64,000 nt of DNA, from contig CM017558.1 in assembly GCA_007844125.1 (NCBI GenBank), positions 44,606,460 through 44,670,459 of the forward strand, in the 5' to 3' direction. Positions 1 through 12,900 of this stretch are shown piece by piece. Position 1 is the stretch's first letter; each line of letters opens with the position of its first letter. Source of the DNA: Sinonovacula constricta. Taxonomy: Eukaryota > Mollusca > Bivalvia > Cardiida > Solecurtidae. The notes beneath the pieces were generated by a model. It was not told the origin of the DNA and did not search any database. It saw only the letters and a list, made by a program, of their open reading frames with translations. A program made the position numbers and the translations under genes.

Positions 1-720
1 CTTTTGTAAGATAGTGGTATATTAATTAGCACACAAAACATACACAACCATAACAAAAATCCTATCTACTGACAAATACATTTTAGAGAAAGGAAAAGGG
101 GCTGAATATGAATAAAAAAACATTTTAAACACAGAAATATCATCAAGGTCATTCTTTGGCTGCACACACTCAAATATGGACAGAGAACTGAAATATTATT
201 TAGAGCATACCAAGTAAAAAATAATTTCAAAAGTTGCTGGTTGTCTACTCATGTATATCAATGTTGCACAAAGGGTTCTTTCAACAGGTAAAAACATTAC
301 CTAATTACTTAAAAGAGATTGTCACCCAAGATATTGTTCAAGCTCTTAACTAATGGGGCAGAAACATTTCTTCCTCTACAGCCCCTTTGTACCAATATTT
401 TAGTCGCTAACTTTTTTCGAGGTCACCCTGCACTAATTTTCAAGATTGACTGATTTCTTTACACTTTGTAAAAGCAGTTGTTGAGTCATGGTGAACTTAA
501 TGTATGTTGGGAGTTATTGACAAAGATAGTTCCTCTTTAATTTGTTCTTTATCATTTATTTAACTCCAAGCCCTGGAGATTGGGCTGTATATCTAAGCAA
601 CACTTAAGTAGGACCATTTTTCGTCAGTGAACTCATCGAATTATCTTTCTATAATTAGTTTTTGAATTAAATTTGGGAGTGGCTCCAACAAAAGTTAAAG
701 TTTGTTTTTGTAAATCTTAA
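1..720. other. AT-rich, nothing supported
   Basis: Unique AT-rich sequence. I found no coding, RNA or repeat signal before the MITE. Confidence 0.5.
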
Positions 721-1282
721 AGGTGGTATCTGACAGTTTGGATCAAAATAATTTTTTCAAATTACCAAATAATTCATTGTTATATGATCTTGCAAAATGT
801 TGCTCATTGATGCCCTAGATCAGTGTGAACAATGAAACATTAAACCCCAATACTCATTGCAAGCACATATTTGCTATCTGAGCCACACTGCAGAGATAGC
901 TATTTTTATCTAGGAAAACTCATGCGACAACTCACTTTTGATATTATGTTATATCATCATCCGGGTAATTTGCTATTATTTTTAGCAGTGATCACTATCA
1001 TGCTTATTTATAGATTTGGTTCGGCGCCGTATGACCTGTTAAGTGTCGGTGTGCCATAAAACCCAAATAAAATAAAATAAATATTTATAGATTTGGAATG
1101 ATTGAACTTTTAGAGTGTTTTTATGGCAATTTGTACTGTCTAACACAATGTAGGCAGTGTTCAAAACTGTCTTTACTTGTTCTTAAGTATGAGTTTATGT
1201 GGAAATTATGCTCTTATTCCCCAAAGTAGTGGTAAGGTAATCTTACATGTATTTGATATAGGCAAACTGTCGGATTCCACCT
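721..1282. mobile_element. TTAA-flanked MITE, copy 1
   Basis: The left end AGGTGGTATCTGACAGTTTG and the right end (inverted) AGGTGGAATCCGACAGTTTG form about 20-bp terminal inverted repeats. Both ends are bordered by TTAA (717-720 and 1283-1286), as for a TTAA target-site duplication. TTAA targeting is the hallmark of piggyBac-type transposases, but the TIR start (AGG) is not the usual piggyBac one, so the superfamily is inferred. The element is 562 bp with no transposase, hence non-autonomous. Copies 2 and 3 lie at 26103 and 26776. Confidence 0.75.
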
Positions 1283-1286
1283 TTAA

Positions 1287-4200
1287 CACCCAAGTGTAAT
1301 GGTTGAATCATGTCTTGTTACTCCACAATCTCTTACCATCTGGGTTAGAGACCCAAACACTCTTTTAATCATTAGGAGACCATGTCACCTTATTAAACAT
1401 AATAATGCAAACTTTACTATGGTACATGCATACAATGAACAAATGAAATGACACCACACCTAGTCACTTTAAGTTAGCTGTTGACCAATTTTACTCTTCT
1501 TTTATATATCTGGTGAATGCTGTTGGTTATCCATTCAACAGTTCCTATTTCCATGTTACTTCTTCACTGTGTTTATCAGTGGTCTATCCCTACTTTATGT
1601 TAATACAATCCACAATGACTTTTCCAAGCATCCTGTGTAAAGTTTATTTGATCAGAATGACTTCTGTCCATGTCTGACCTACCTTGATTGTGATTACAAT
1701 TAATCTTATCCTAAACTTATAGCTGGAGTGATTCATAAAGTATCCAAACAACACCTGCAAGAGAACAGGTCAGTTTTAATCAAGAGACAAATCCCCAACC
1801 AGAAGTGAGGTCTCTACCAGACAACCTTGGAGATATCTGCACTTTGTCAAGTGAGAATATTAAGTCAAATTTGTATAACCCTCTGAGCAAGAATAAAACC
1901 AAATTGGTTAGAAAAGTTCAGAAAGTGCTATAAGCCTACAGAACTATTTAGTCCCATCATGCTTTCTTTACATCATTTATTAAAGCATGTTTTACAATAA
2001 TCTTTACAACTCATATAACAGCATAAATAACCTTCGTTGAAAGAAGTAAAACAAACAGTTGTATCCCATAATTCCAGTTGTACAGTCAGATATTTGCCAG
2101 TGTAAATACTTATATAAATGTTTTCTTTTCCACATGCCCTTATGTTAACATGGTCGTCCAATCCATCGTTTGAACATCTAGTATACAGAGTAAAACTTCC
2201 ACTTCCAAACCAAGTTTTTGTGTGTCTGCTGTTTTAGTTTCTTGCTTTATAGCAAATGTTGATTTAAAGGCTTAGGTGAAGGGTTCAACATTATTTATAA
2301 CTAGATACAGAAGAAAGACTTACTAAAAAAGAATTAGATCGTTATATTCCATTTAGGGGTTTTCATGAAGTAATTTTGTACCTAGTATTTCAGTAATTGA
2401 TGCTGTTTTTTTCCTTGATAACAACCAGAAAAAGTACCTAAGAAGAAAGGCATAAATTGTTCTTATAAACTATTTAATTTCTTCTTATCACAACAACTGT
2501 GAATTTAAATAAAAAAATGGGCAATAAATTTAGATTCACCCACAATTATACAATGTGTGTAAACCACCTGCATTTGACCAACCTTTCTATGTACATTATC
2601 CCCAATTCTTCAGGAAATAATCAATAGTTATTTAAATGCAGACAACATTCAATATTATAAATGCAGAAAATGCAATGCAGAAAATCAATATAACAAATGT
2701 ACATACTTCAACACATAATCATGTATGTTATCAAGGTGTGCTTAACCAATCATCATTTACCTGTGCAACAGGTAATTGCATAAACATGTGCATGCTTTAA
2801 CAGATTGTTTCAAGTGAACAAAACCTTGGCTAAATGATTAAAAAACTTTAAAGTTGAGTTTAAGCATTTTAATTGTTTAAGTTTGAAAATAATGTAAAAT
2901 TCACAAGATTTTATTGGCCAGATTTGCAAGAACTGAAATATATATCTCATCAGGTACATTAGTAGAATATCTACATCAGGTGCTGAAGGTTAGTGCTTTA
3001 ATACCTGACCTTGGTATATTGGGATCATTGTATGTCAAACTTTCTGTTATCAGGTGATATCAACACTTTTTTAAAATGAAATAAAATATTTTGTGGTAAT
3101 GATATTATTAGCATGCACTAGAAAGAAGTAAATATCCCTAAACATAGTTTATCAAGCAGTATAATATGTCTGCATGTTTTGTACCTGTTTAGAACATAAC
3201 AAACATAAATAACTACTCCTCTCAATTGTTGTGTTTCTTCATGTTTTCTCTTGTTAGTGAATTGATGAAGAAACCTGTCTCCACATATTGCGCCACAGCA
3301 TCTCCAATCACAAACCTAGACCATAAAAGTAAACAATTAGTAGTCCACCCATTACAAATCATTGTAAGATTAAAGATTCAGATTTCAGACAACTTGAAAA
3401 CAACACCCCATTACACTCCAAACCTATTCTCCCCCGCTATGCTGCAACATTAACTTTCTACCCAACAACCCATACCCCGCATTTATTTCTCCTATTCTGT
3501 TTAAACAAAATACGACACCTAAAATAAAAGACTAAAAAAACATTGTGAAATTATTTTTTTTAAGTTGATAAAAACATATCCAATGTTTTATATCTTATCT
3601 AAAGCAAGTCACTGCAACAAATCTTCTATCGCTCCACTGAAAGCAAATTATAACTTACACTCTGTAACATGTATGAAATAGTCTTTTGAAAATATAAAGA
3701 TTATATGATGAAATAATAAGAGAAGGGTGTTAATTTAACTTGAAACTAACTTTAAAAAAAAAAGGAAATACATTTCATCATGTTGTTTTTGTGTGTGTGT
3801 GTGTTGAAAATAGTATTTTTTACTGACAGTCACAAAATAAACATCATGCCATATTAGAAGAAACAAATATTTTTTGTGCCGAACAATACAGATGGATTAA
3901 TGTCATATGGAATGCCTCAGTTAATTTATAGTTCTTTCCAAGCATGTACAGAAAAGGCAGACATGTTGTGAATGTGATAAATGTGTTTAAAAGATTGTTT
4001 TGTATGATAAAACTTTATTTCAAATGAAAATATATTAATAATTACAGGTAAATGTAGTTTATATGAAAGGCAAGCACTTACTGACAATCAGATATGTGGG
4101 AGAAAATAGGCTGAGATTTATAATTATTATAAATGTAGGAAATTGACATTAATTATTATAACTAAGATAAAAACAACTAATAAAGCATGGTTTATTAAGC

Positions 4201-4482
4201 ATGAATAAAACAATCTGTTCCCACAATGTATTATCCAATTTATAAAAAAAATGGGCTTATTTTGAGACAATGCCCAGGAAAGAATTACAGAACAAAAGGA
4301 TCAATATATAAACAGGCTTTCACAATAATAAATGATGCTCATTCTCTACAGTAACATGTCATTAACAACAGTCATTTGAATTTTCTTGGAAATCTATATG
4401 GCAGTTAAACAAATAAGGTCATTACAATGATGTCCAGCTATTATTGGTGAAGAAATACCCATAACAAAGATCTTGAAAAAAC
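1287..4482. other. AT-rich, no supported gene
   Basis: Contains a short (TG)n at about 3790 and ORFs of 62-75 codons without domains or credible splice context. Probably intronic or intergenic. Confidence 0.5.
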
Positions 4483-4906
4483 CAAGGACACACCAATACT
4501 GTCAGCTGGAAGACACAAACAAACTGTTAGCTAAAAAACACACCCATATTGTAAGCTGGAAGAGACACACACTGTCAGCTGGAAGACACACCCATACTGT
4601 TAGCTAGAAAACACACCCATACGGTTACCTGGAAGACACACCCATACTGTCAGCTGGAAGACACACCCATACTGTTAGCCAGAAGACACACCCATATGGT
4701 TACCTGGAAGACACACCCATACTGTTAGCCAGAAGACACACCCATACAGTTACCTGGAAGACACACCCATACTGTCAGCTAGAAGACACACCCATACTAT
4801 AAGCCAGAAGACACACCCACACCTCTACCTGGAAGACACACCCACACTGTCAGCTGGAAGACACACTGTAACCAGAAGACACACCCACACTATCAGCTGG
4901 AAGACC
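4483..4906. repeat. 25-bp minisatellite, about 17 copies
   Basis: The unit is GGAAGACACACCCATACTGT plus CAGCT, with variants (TTAGCC, GGTTACCT). The regular spacing of 25 bp is directly visible (for example 4631, 4656, 4681). Alternating CTGTTAGCC and GGTTACCT units suggest a dimeric higher-order pattern in 4640-4760. Confidence 0.9.
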
Positions 4907-4980
4907 TTTCATCTTCAAGCCCAGATCTGGACTCATATGGTGAGGGGCCAAGTTAACAATATCACACTCAGCCATGGTAC
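4900..4980 (-). mobile_element. SINE, family A, 5' fragment
   Basis: Plus-strand CCCAGATCTGGACTCATATG followed by GTGAGGGGCCAAGTTAACAA and CCATGGTAC resembles the head half of family A reversed. It abuts the 25-bp array. Confidence 0.35.
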
Positions 4981-5589
4981 TAGTCCAACCTGTTCTGGAC
5001 AAGACCAACTCTCAATGGTTTATTTAAGAAATCAATGTGTATTCTAATGATTAAAATCATTAAAAACACTTTTCATATAAAAACAAAACAATAGCAAAAT
5101 GTTCTTAAGGACAGACATATGAACTGACAATGATATAGAAATTTGGGATTGCCTGGATGCATAATTTATTTAACCAAGCTATGAAGGACAAACATTAATG
5201 ATGTTAACAGAACAGTAAGAGGAGACTGAGGGCAGATTAAGGAAGCATGAAATTTTATTCAATTTGTAGCCAGCAAGTAACTCAATTTTAGTCAACAGTG
5301 GTTAGTGTGGTGGCAAGATAATTTGAAGATAATCTCACTGAAGACACTCCCATATCTAGGATGCACTTATTGTCAATATCTCTGTAGATAAGTGTTGTTG
5401 AAGATAAACTTCTGGGATCATAATCTTTACAGAATCTTAGAGGTGCTGTCAATTTAACTTTTTCTTGCTTAAAAGTAATAAATTTACACAGATTTTGAAA
5501 TATTTACTTAGGTATGATTTCTCTAACGATCTGGTCAAATTATGATTTATTATTAAAATGTGATGTTTTGTTCTTTTGTTTTTTATTCT

Positions 5590-5710
5590 TTTTAATACAT
5601 CACAGTGGCCAATTATGATCATTAAAACAACCTCAAGCTATTTTGGGGGCAAAGACCCCAAACAAATGTCTGGGTAGAACCACCGGCAAACCGCAGGTCA
5701 GTTAAAATAT
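5590..5710 (-). mobile_element. SINE, family A, 3' part
   Basis: Plus-strand AATACATCACAGTGGCCAAT, GGCAAAGACCCCAAACAAAT, TGTCTGGGTAGAACCACCGG and AACCGCAGGTCAGTTAAAA match the 3' half of family A on the minus strand; the tRNA head is missing. Confidence 0.6.
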
Positions 5711-7203
5711 GAGCTATGTGGTATAATGTCAGTTAAATGCATATAGCACTACAGTCCCATGATATCATTATAATATTCATTTACTATATAAAACATGAAA
5801 GTATATATAAATTATTAATATATTAATTTATTAATATAATAGTTTGAAATTATGGAATGTGCAAAAACCTGTCAAGAAGTAAATAAAAAATGTATTTATA
5901 TTTTTCGTTAAAAGAAACAACAAAAGTGATAAAAATGACACATGGCTCTGAATTTTCAAGGAAAACACATGAAGACAGTGATTATAACAAAGCAAAGCTT
6001 ACTGTGTTGATGCATGATGCATTCTGTCATGAGTCGAGATATCCATTCAAGATTTGTAATAATCAATTATGGCTGATCAGTCACATCATGACAGATCTGG
6101 TCCCTCAATCACATGAAACCAAGTGATTTAAGCAGAGGAAATACACCGGCCACATGACAGGCCCCTGAGGCAATAGGAACTGTTCACGTACCAACTCATA
6201 TACCTCTCTCTGTCACTCTTCTTTCTTAATATTATTATACTGTCTGTCTTCATTCTCACTCCCATTTTTCTTCTTGCTTTACTTTGAACTCCTATGATAC
6301 TAAAAGATGATAGTAAAATATAATCAAACTTTGCAAAAACTGTCAGATCAGTTACCGGACAAAAATGTGTCCATGGTCGCCAGATAAGGAGACGGACATC
6401 CTGATTCCAGCATACCCAAAAAACTTTGTTGTGGAAGGTATGAGATTAAACAAATATTTTTGTCAGTTCTCATAAAAGACCAAAGAAAACAATCAGCAAA
6501 ATGCAAATGAATATTGGCTTCCTTACATTTATCTATTGCATGTAAAACTGTTGGGTTTTTCATGAAAGCTATTAGATAGCATGAGAAAAAAAAAATTAAA
6601 TAAAAGATGTCAATATATTTTTTACAACTAAAACAGCTGACTTCTTAAATTTGCCACACTTGCCAAAACTGTCCAGCAGTGGTCCTATAAAACATGTTAA
6701 CACATGTAAATAAACTGACCACAGAACAAAACAAAAAAAACACACCATCATACAACAAGGTTGACCTATGTTATTCCTGCATCATTGTCCCATTCCCTGG
6801 TCAACCTTGCCTCCAGGGCAGGTAAACTTCATGTAGAGCTATAAAAACATACACATCCTGTACATCAACAATAATTAAAACCCATTAGCACAAACACATC
6901 ATAGCTACCAAACTAGTGGTTGTTGGGAGTTGCAACTTCAGCCATCATTAACGGAACAAAACAATGCTCCAGTAACTAATTACCAGCGAAGCATGAACTG
7001 AAGATGCTTTGGCAAGCAGTGTAGATTCTGAACACACAGTCCCCGCTAACACATGTATACTACTGTATAGTGATTATGGCAACAACTAAATACAACTGAT
7101 TAAAGAGATCTGGGTAGCACAACAACACACTGCTGGTCATCTTGGGATATGTGCATAATATATTGCCTCCTTTTTCCAGTTTTCTTTCTCTAAACTAATG
7201 TCT
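5711..7203. other. AT-rich, no supported gene
   Basis: One minus frame (6430-6133) is open for about 90 codons with no domain or convincing splice sites. Otherwise AT-rich unique sequence and the hairpin at 6757. Confidence 0.45.
6757..6808. repeat. Inverted repeat (hairpin)
   Basis: ACAAGGTTGACC and its inverse GGTCAACCTTG are separated by about 30 bp. Function unknown. Confidence 0.5.
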
Positions 7204-7242
7204 ACATTTCTTTTTACATTTCTTTTTACATTTCTTTTTTCA
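7204..7242. repeat. 12-bp repeat, 3 copies
   Basis: ACATTTCTTTTT three times in tandem. Confidence 0.8.
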
Positions 7243-7503
7243 TGCTTAACTTTAAAAAAGCCTGCAATACAAATAATAGTGTTTAAAAGGACACCAATGC
7301 ATATTTAAAAAAAAATAAATAAAAAAAATAATTTAAATTTCAAATTCTCATTTTTTACTTATCCATTGTACAAAGGGGGACAGAGAGGGACTTTTCACAC
7401 AAACAACACCCCTTTGGACACAATGTTAGCCAGACTGCCTGCCAGACTGGTAGCCCTGTAACCAGGTAAACAAATCAATTAAGCAACGATGGGTGGCACT
7501 TAC

Positions 7504-7590
7504 CTGAGTAAGTTTCTCTCATGTTCCAGTGTCTTTCTCTCTAACTCCAAAAAGAACTGCATTCTCACAGTGTTGTTACTATCAGTCACT
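7504..7590 (-). CDS. Candidate internal exon encoding a charged helix
   Basis: The minus strand has a consensus donor ACTCAG|GTAAGT. The frame entering it is open for about 45 codons upstream. The last part reads TDSNNTVRMQFFLELERK followed by TLEHERNLL, an amphipathic charged helix that looks protein-like and unlike the surrounding AT-rich noise. The other two frames contain stops. The acceptor is uncertain: GATGGGAG|A (phase 2, compatible with the PDZ exon) and GGGAGAG|TG (phase 1) are both possible, and neither has a good pyrimidine tract. The stated upper end assumes the first. No family is recognised. The opposite strand also carries a 75-codon open frame across this DNA, so chance remains a real possibility. 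Confidence 0.35.
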
Positions 7591-8179
7591 CTCCCATCAC
7601 AATTATATCCCAGGCCCCAAAACAAGATTACACCAAGAGTTCAATCACAAAATATCCAGCCACAAGACATACATTTTAGTAATAACTATAAAAATAACAA
7701 TATCAAGAATTTTTAAACACATCAATGTAGTCCGTTAAGATCATCAGCCATTTCCTCATAAGATTCAAATGTAGTCTTTCTGATCCAAGCCTCTAGCCTT
7801 GTATATGTACACATTCACAAAATGTCAAACAAACAAAAAATCCAGCAAACTATCCCAAACTGAAGGTGTCCATTACTGGCTATAGCAAACCATTGTAAGG
7901 ACCTGCCATCAATTGTTGCTGATCATGATTTTTTTTGTCATGGGGTCTCAGTCAAACCCAGTCTAACAATCACCTCGACAGATATGATGGAGTGGAGGAC
8001 AGTTATACAGTCTGTCTGATTGTAAGCATTCAAAAATACAAAACTGTCACACATATGATGTGAACCACAGCTGACTGCTGACTTAATACTTTAACAGTAG
8101 GCACCTATAAGGTAAGTCCCAAAGTCTCAAAGTTTTTCTGTGTTTTCAACATTCTAACCGCCAGAGTAAACCAACATAC

Positions 8180-8273
8180 AAACATGGCCCAGCGTTTCTG
8201 CCTCACTAACTCCTATGTTTGACTCTGATACACCACCAGATTTGGAGTTAACAGTCTGGGTAGAGTGCACCTG
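8180..8273 (-). CDS. Candidate exon with strong acceptor, Ser/Val-rich peptide
   Basis: On the minus strand a good acceptor (AATTAATTTTCAG|CAG) opens a reading frame beginning QVHSTQTVNSKSGG and continuing SESNIGVSEAETLGHV. It can leave at a GTATGT donor (phase 1, the end given here) or run on to a TAG at 8154-8156, a 39-residue C-terminus. It lies about 0.6 kb upstream of the 7504 candidate in the same direction. If that exon starts at GGGAGAG|TG the phases match. The product is not recognised. A short stretch (GTCTGGGTAGA on the plus strand) resembles the core of the local SINE, so partial SINE origin cannot be excluded. Confidence 0.3.
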
Positions 8274-9675
8274 CTGAAAATTAATTTAAACCTTACTGGG
8301 CCCCTGAGAGGAAATACCTTTGTATAAATAAGGAGGGTTTAAGTGATGAAACACAACCATTCTTCAACCAAAGTCAAACAAGTGAATAATGAGTTTAGAA
8401 ATAGATGTTTATATGTTTGCAGCTTCCAATATAGGTTCCAAAGGTATTTGGAGATTTATATGGTTAAAGGCTTTAAGTTGACACTTCCTTAACAGAATCA
8501 TAAAATATGGAACAAAGCATCACTTGATCTAGGTTTTCTGTATTTGTTTCTGTATTTGTTTTATATATACAAACAATACCTGCTCAAATTATAAAGATCT
8601 TGTGTGTTTTTTCAATTCATTAACTTTTTAATTTGTTTCAATGAATCATGTTCATACAACTAAACAAAGATAAAAAAGAATAAATTAACAATCCATGTAC
8701 TTCTGCAGTAGAAAATTATTTTTTAAAAAAATGATTATATTCAAATGGTTCATTTATTTTTCGTTTATTCCCATATACCAATAATTGCTTTGATAATTGT
8801 GACAACAGGTAAAGACCCTTAACAACCATAAAACATAAATTCATTCTATTCAAAATCAACAAAGTAAGTAAAAGATTAACTCATTCGAACATTACAGGAC
8901 TTAAAAGAGCAAAGAAACTATGAAGAGAATGAAAAATTACAGATCTGTCAGAGACTCCGATACAATTGTTGCTTGATAATTTTTATTCAAACAAGCAAAT
9001 TTACATCTACAATGCAACTATAACAGTAACTGCATATACCCCATATAGAAAAGTATAGTCTGCATGTTATGCAATTTTACAAATTAAACAAAAGAAAATT
9101 ACAGTATGATTACTTAGTCTTTTGAAAAAAGCCTATAACAAATTGAGGATTACAGATCTGAATGTAGAAGTGTCTCAATATATACTATAGGAATCCAATT
9201 TGAATTAATAAATACATTTATGATAAAGTCCAATTATTTGATATATACAATTATAGTCTTTCTACAAATTGAAATGTATTTAGAAAAGGGGAAAATGATT
9301 AAGTTTCCTCACAGAAAGGAGTCTAGGATCATTGATTAAAAACACACACATAACTATATTTCTATAAAATTTCTTATCCTTAAATTTTTTCAAGTTTAAG
9401 ATAGAATAGTATTTTGAATTGGCAAGATAGCAACAAATAACATAAACTCTAAATGAGGTCTAAATTTACTGAACATATATTCAGCAAATATTAAGTTAAT
9501 AATTCTACAAAGATGAATGCTTTTGTAGGTTACAATGTAAAGAGGCTTTCAGTAAAATCTTTTTAACATATCAATGAAAACAGTAATGTTGAGTAATGCA
9601 ATGTACTTGAATAACGGAACTATTTTTTAATGTTATAACTTGCAGCAACATAAATTTAGTCATTGTGCAGGAAAA
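8274..9675. other. AT-rich, nothing supported
   Basis: Unique AT-rich sequence without a recognised element. Confidence 0.5.
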
Positions 9676-9990
9676 AATGAATGCAATCAGACCAGGTGGC
9701 ACAACCAGTAGAGTGTTGGTTCTAGGTCCAGGAGGTCGCAGGTTCAGTATAGACAGAAACATACCATAGTCAATAAAAAATGGTATAGTGTACTACTGCT
9801 GAAGCAAATATAAGGATACCTCCATGACTGGTATTGGTTTCAATCTGGTGTCAGGATTATATTTTCTGTTGTTGTTTTTATCAGGTGTTCATGGCATATA
9901 ACTGCTTCAAGTGGACACTGTCTCCTGATAGCTGAATGATGAATGGTGGGGTGAGGAAGCCAACAAACACTATAAGCCAACAAACACTAT
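9676..9990 (+). mobile_element. tRNA-derived SINE, family B
   Basis: An A-box-like GTGGCACAACCAGTAGAGTG and a B-box-like GGTCGCAGGTTCAGTAT are followed about 120 bp later by the family-B body (TGGTGTCAGGATTATA, GTTCATGGCATATAAC) and the tail GGTGGGGTGAGGAAGCCAAC. The tail motif CCAACAAACACTATA is duplicated. Pol III transcription is expected of the family; this copy looks degenerate. Confidence 0.55.
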
Positions 9991-12900
9991 TGGATGTGTG
10001 ATGTGTTACAGTAGAACCAATGATGGACTGCAGGCCAACAAAGATCACCTTAAATGAATTTTTTTCCACAGAATGGGGTGTGAACCCAAACAAGGAGATC
10101 CTAAGAGGTAATGACTGCTATAACTTGGCTAAGTGTACACCACTGAGAGAACCTTGGAGACCCTAGACAATATACATGGATAGATCTCAATTTATTCCAA
10201 CATTTGATTAGGTCCAACTTGAGACATGTTATTCTTCTATTTTCAAAATTCAATACAGTATGTCTGTGCCATGGAATAGGCTATAGTTGAGATAATCACG
10301 TAAACCACTCTACTCTGCGCAATTATATAATAAAATTATCCAGCCGCAAAATTGCTCTGCAATACAAAATACTTTCAACTTCCCTTCAATGTAAACAATG
10401 GCAAGGCAGATTCAATGTATTCTTGTTTGAACATATTATATAAAGGGGACCAACACAAATAAATGTAAGTATGGGCCTACACTTGGCACATGCATGGTAA
10501 AGGCCCTGGAAAGGTGAAATAAATTCTATGACAGATGAAATTAGGCGAGTTTAAATTTTTAATGGCTGAAAGTTTAAATTTCAAATGATCCTAGATCAAC
10601 TCTGAAGGAACTTGGACTAAAAGTGTCAGTTTATAAATATCAGACTTAAAATCCTTAAACTTAATCTAAAGTAGACAATTAAATAAACAAATAAACCATG
10701 AAATATATTTAATGTTTTATGCATTTTATTGATTCTGTTATTTCTCTTATAATAAAACTGAACAAATCTCTGAAAACTGATTTAAATAATATTGCTTACA
10801 TCAATTGCCAAAAACAGGCCTTTTCTCTTGTGTTTATTGATAATTACAACATTATAAAATGTTTCTTTTAAAGCTTTGTTTGCATGTCTTTTTGTTGACA
10901 AAAACATTTAAAAGAAGGTTTAAATTTACAATGTTTTCTATTTTGTTTTTGCCATATGACTCACTTAAAGGGTTGCTTAAAAATTCCAAAAGTCAAGCAA
11001 GCAGTTGCAAAAACATACAAAATAGGAAACAACTTTTTATACTAGCAGCTGTAAAACAAGATCATAATCACTTTGCTTGAAAACAGTTGGCATAACTGGC
11101 CAAATAAGTATTTCAGACACATTTTATTCTAAGAGATATCTTCAGAGAAATGATATGGAGGACAACAAATCTATATTATTCAAATTGCAAGACAACATTA
11201 TTATCAAAACTGTATTCAGTAATGCAGTGAAACATCCCATTATAATGTTTTACCAAGATTTATGTCCAAAAATACATTTGTATAGCTAGAACAGAACACG
11301 TCCCACCATCCCTTTAAATGCCATACCAATGACATCTAGTAAATTAAAGAAAAAATCCATTCACACAAATTAGAGGCCAAAAAACAAAAGGAGAGCAATC
11401 TGACACATGCATGAATGAGTGTTAAGCATTTAAGAGGTGACATATGATGGTAATTAAGAAGGGTTGGTGTAAAAACATTCAAACTATGTTCTTGCCTCCA
11501 GGCCCAAGATACCATTTCAATGGTGTACGACTTAGGTGAGCAGACATCTTCACCTGGTTAGTAATGGTGTATAACGGATGAGATTTTGGACAACATGTGT
11601 AAAGCTGAATCTAACTTATTTCTAACCAAATCCCACATTGGTGGTATGCATTAAAATCGTCTCAATGCCACAAATAGAATGAGTACCTACTTTATGTGGT
11701 TTTTGTTGAGAATAATGGGACACATGACTAAAATAAAGTTAGATTTGCTCCGATTACCTGTAGCACTGTAATACAAGCTTGGATACGGAAACTGATAAAT
11801 GGCAGGGCTGTATGGCAGGACAGTCCAAATAAGTCCAAACATCTGTGGGTTTGATTACAGACAGAATGATCTAGCCACACCAATGACCCACTTTCCGAAA
11901 GAAAATGAAATATGTGAACTAGCTTGACACTAACTGTGATTGATGCATGAGGTGCCATCACTCTGCAAACAAACTTGGGTACCATATTTGAGGTTTACCA
12001 AGGAGAGATACTGTTATCTTTTTGTTTTCTAAAGCATCCTTAAATCTTACAAGTATTTTAATTTATTTCATTTTCAGAAGTCATAAATCAAAAACATGTT
12101 TCCTTTGAAAATGGATGTATCTCACTTCATGATTTAAATGGGTCATAATGCTTCCATTATGTGTAACATGAAGAAAAGCGTATCTGACCTGCACTTTGAT
12201 ACAATAGACTTAAAAACATGGTATAAATGAAATCCATTGAGACCTTTGAAAGCAACTGATTGGAAACTTAACAAAATGACACTTGAATATGACATGAAAG
12301 GGACCTTACTTTATAAATTGAGTGGGTTGTGACAAAAATATAAACTTAACCTCTTTCATATCATATACGTATTAAGCAAATATAAATAAAATATGTTCAG
12401 ACCTTCAAATGGAAGGAACATAAAAAAGATAGTATTTTACAACAGATTTGGAATTCGAGTCGGAAAATTTCTCTCAAATTCTAATTTCAAAACAGACCAG
12501 TTCATATTTATCTTTATTTTCTATAAAGACAAAACAGAGCTCACAAACAACTACCATTGACAGTACAACATTGTTTGCATCAACAAAACTTTAAATAAAT
12601 AGTAATACAATATCAAGACCACAAAATATTATCGCACAAAGAATGGAAATAATATACCAAGTATATTATCATGAAATTGCAGACTTGTATTTTATCGCAA
12701 TATTTTATCACCATTTTCAACAAGTATGTCCCTTTTGTTTGGACATGGACCCCAAAAACAAAAGCACATGTACTTAAAACAAAGGCACATGTACTGTTTC
12801 AAAGATTTATCAAGTTTAAGCCATGGTTCAACTGAGGCGCTCAGGTTTCTAAAGGGGTAGTGGGAACACCTTTGTGTTTATCCACGTAAATCCTATCTTT

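Noticed and set aside
4483..4906. Considered as a CRISPR array (regular 25-bp spacing).
   Set aside because: Units are contiguous tandem repeats without unique spacers, and the genome is eukaryotic.
10967..11318. Possible TTAAAGGG...CCCTTTAA TIR element.
   Set aside because: Only about 8 bp of terminal match; too short to distinguish from chance in AT-rich DNA.
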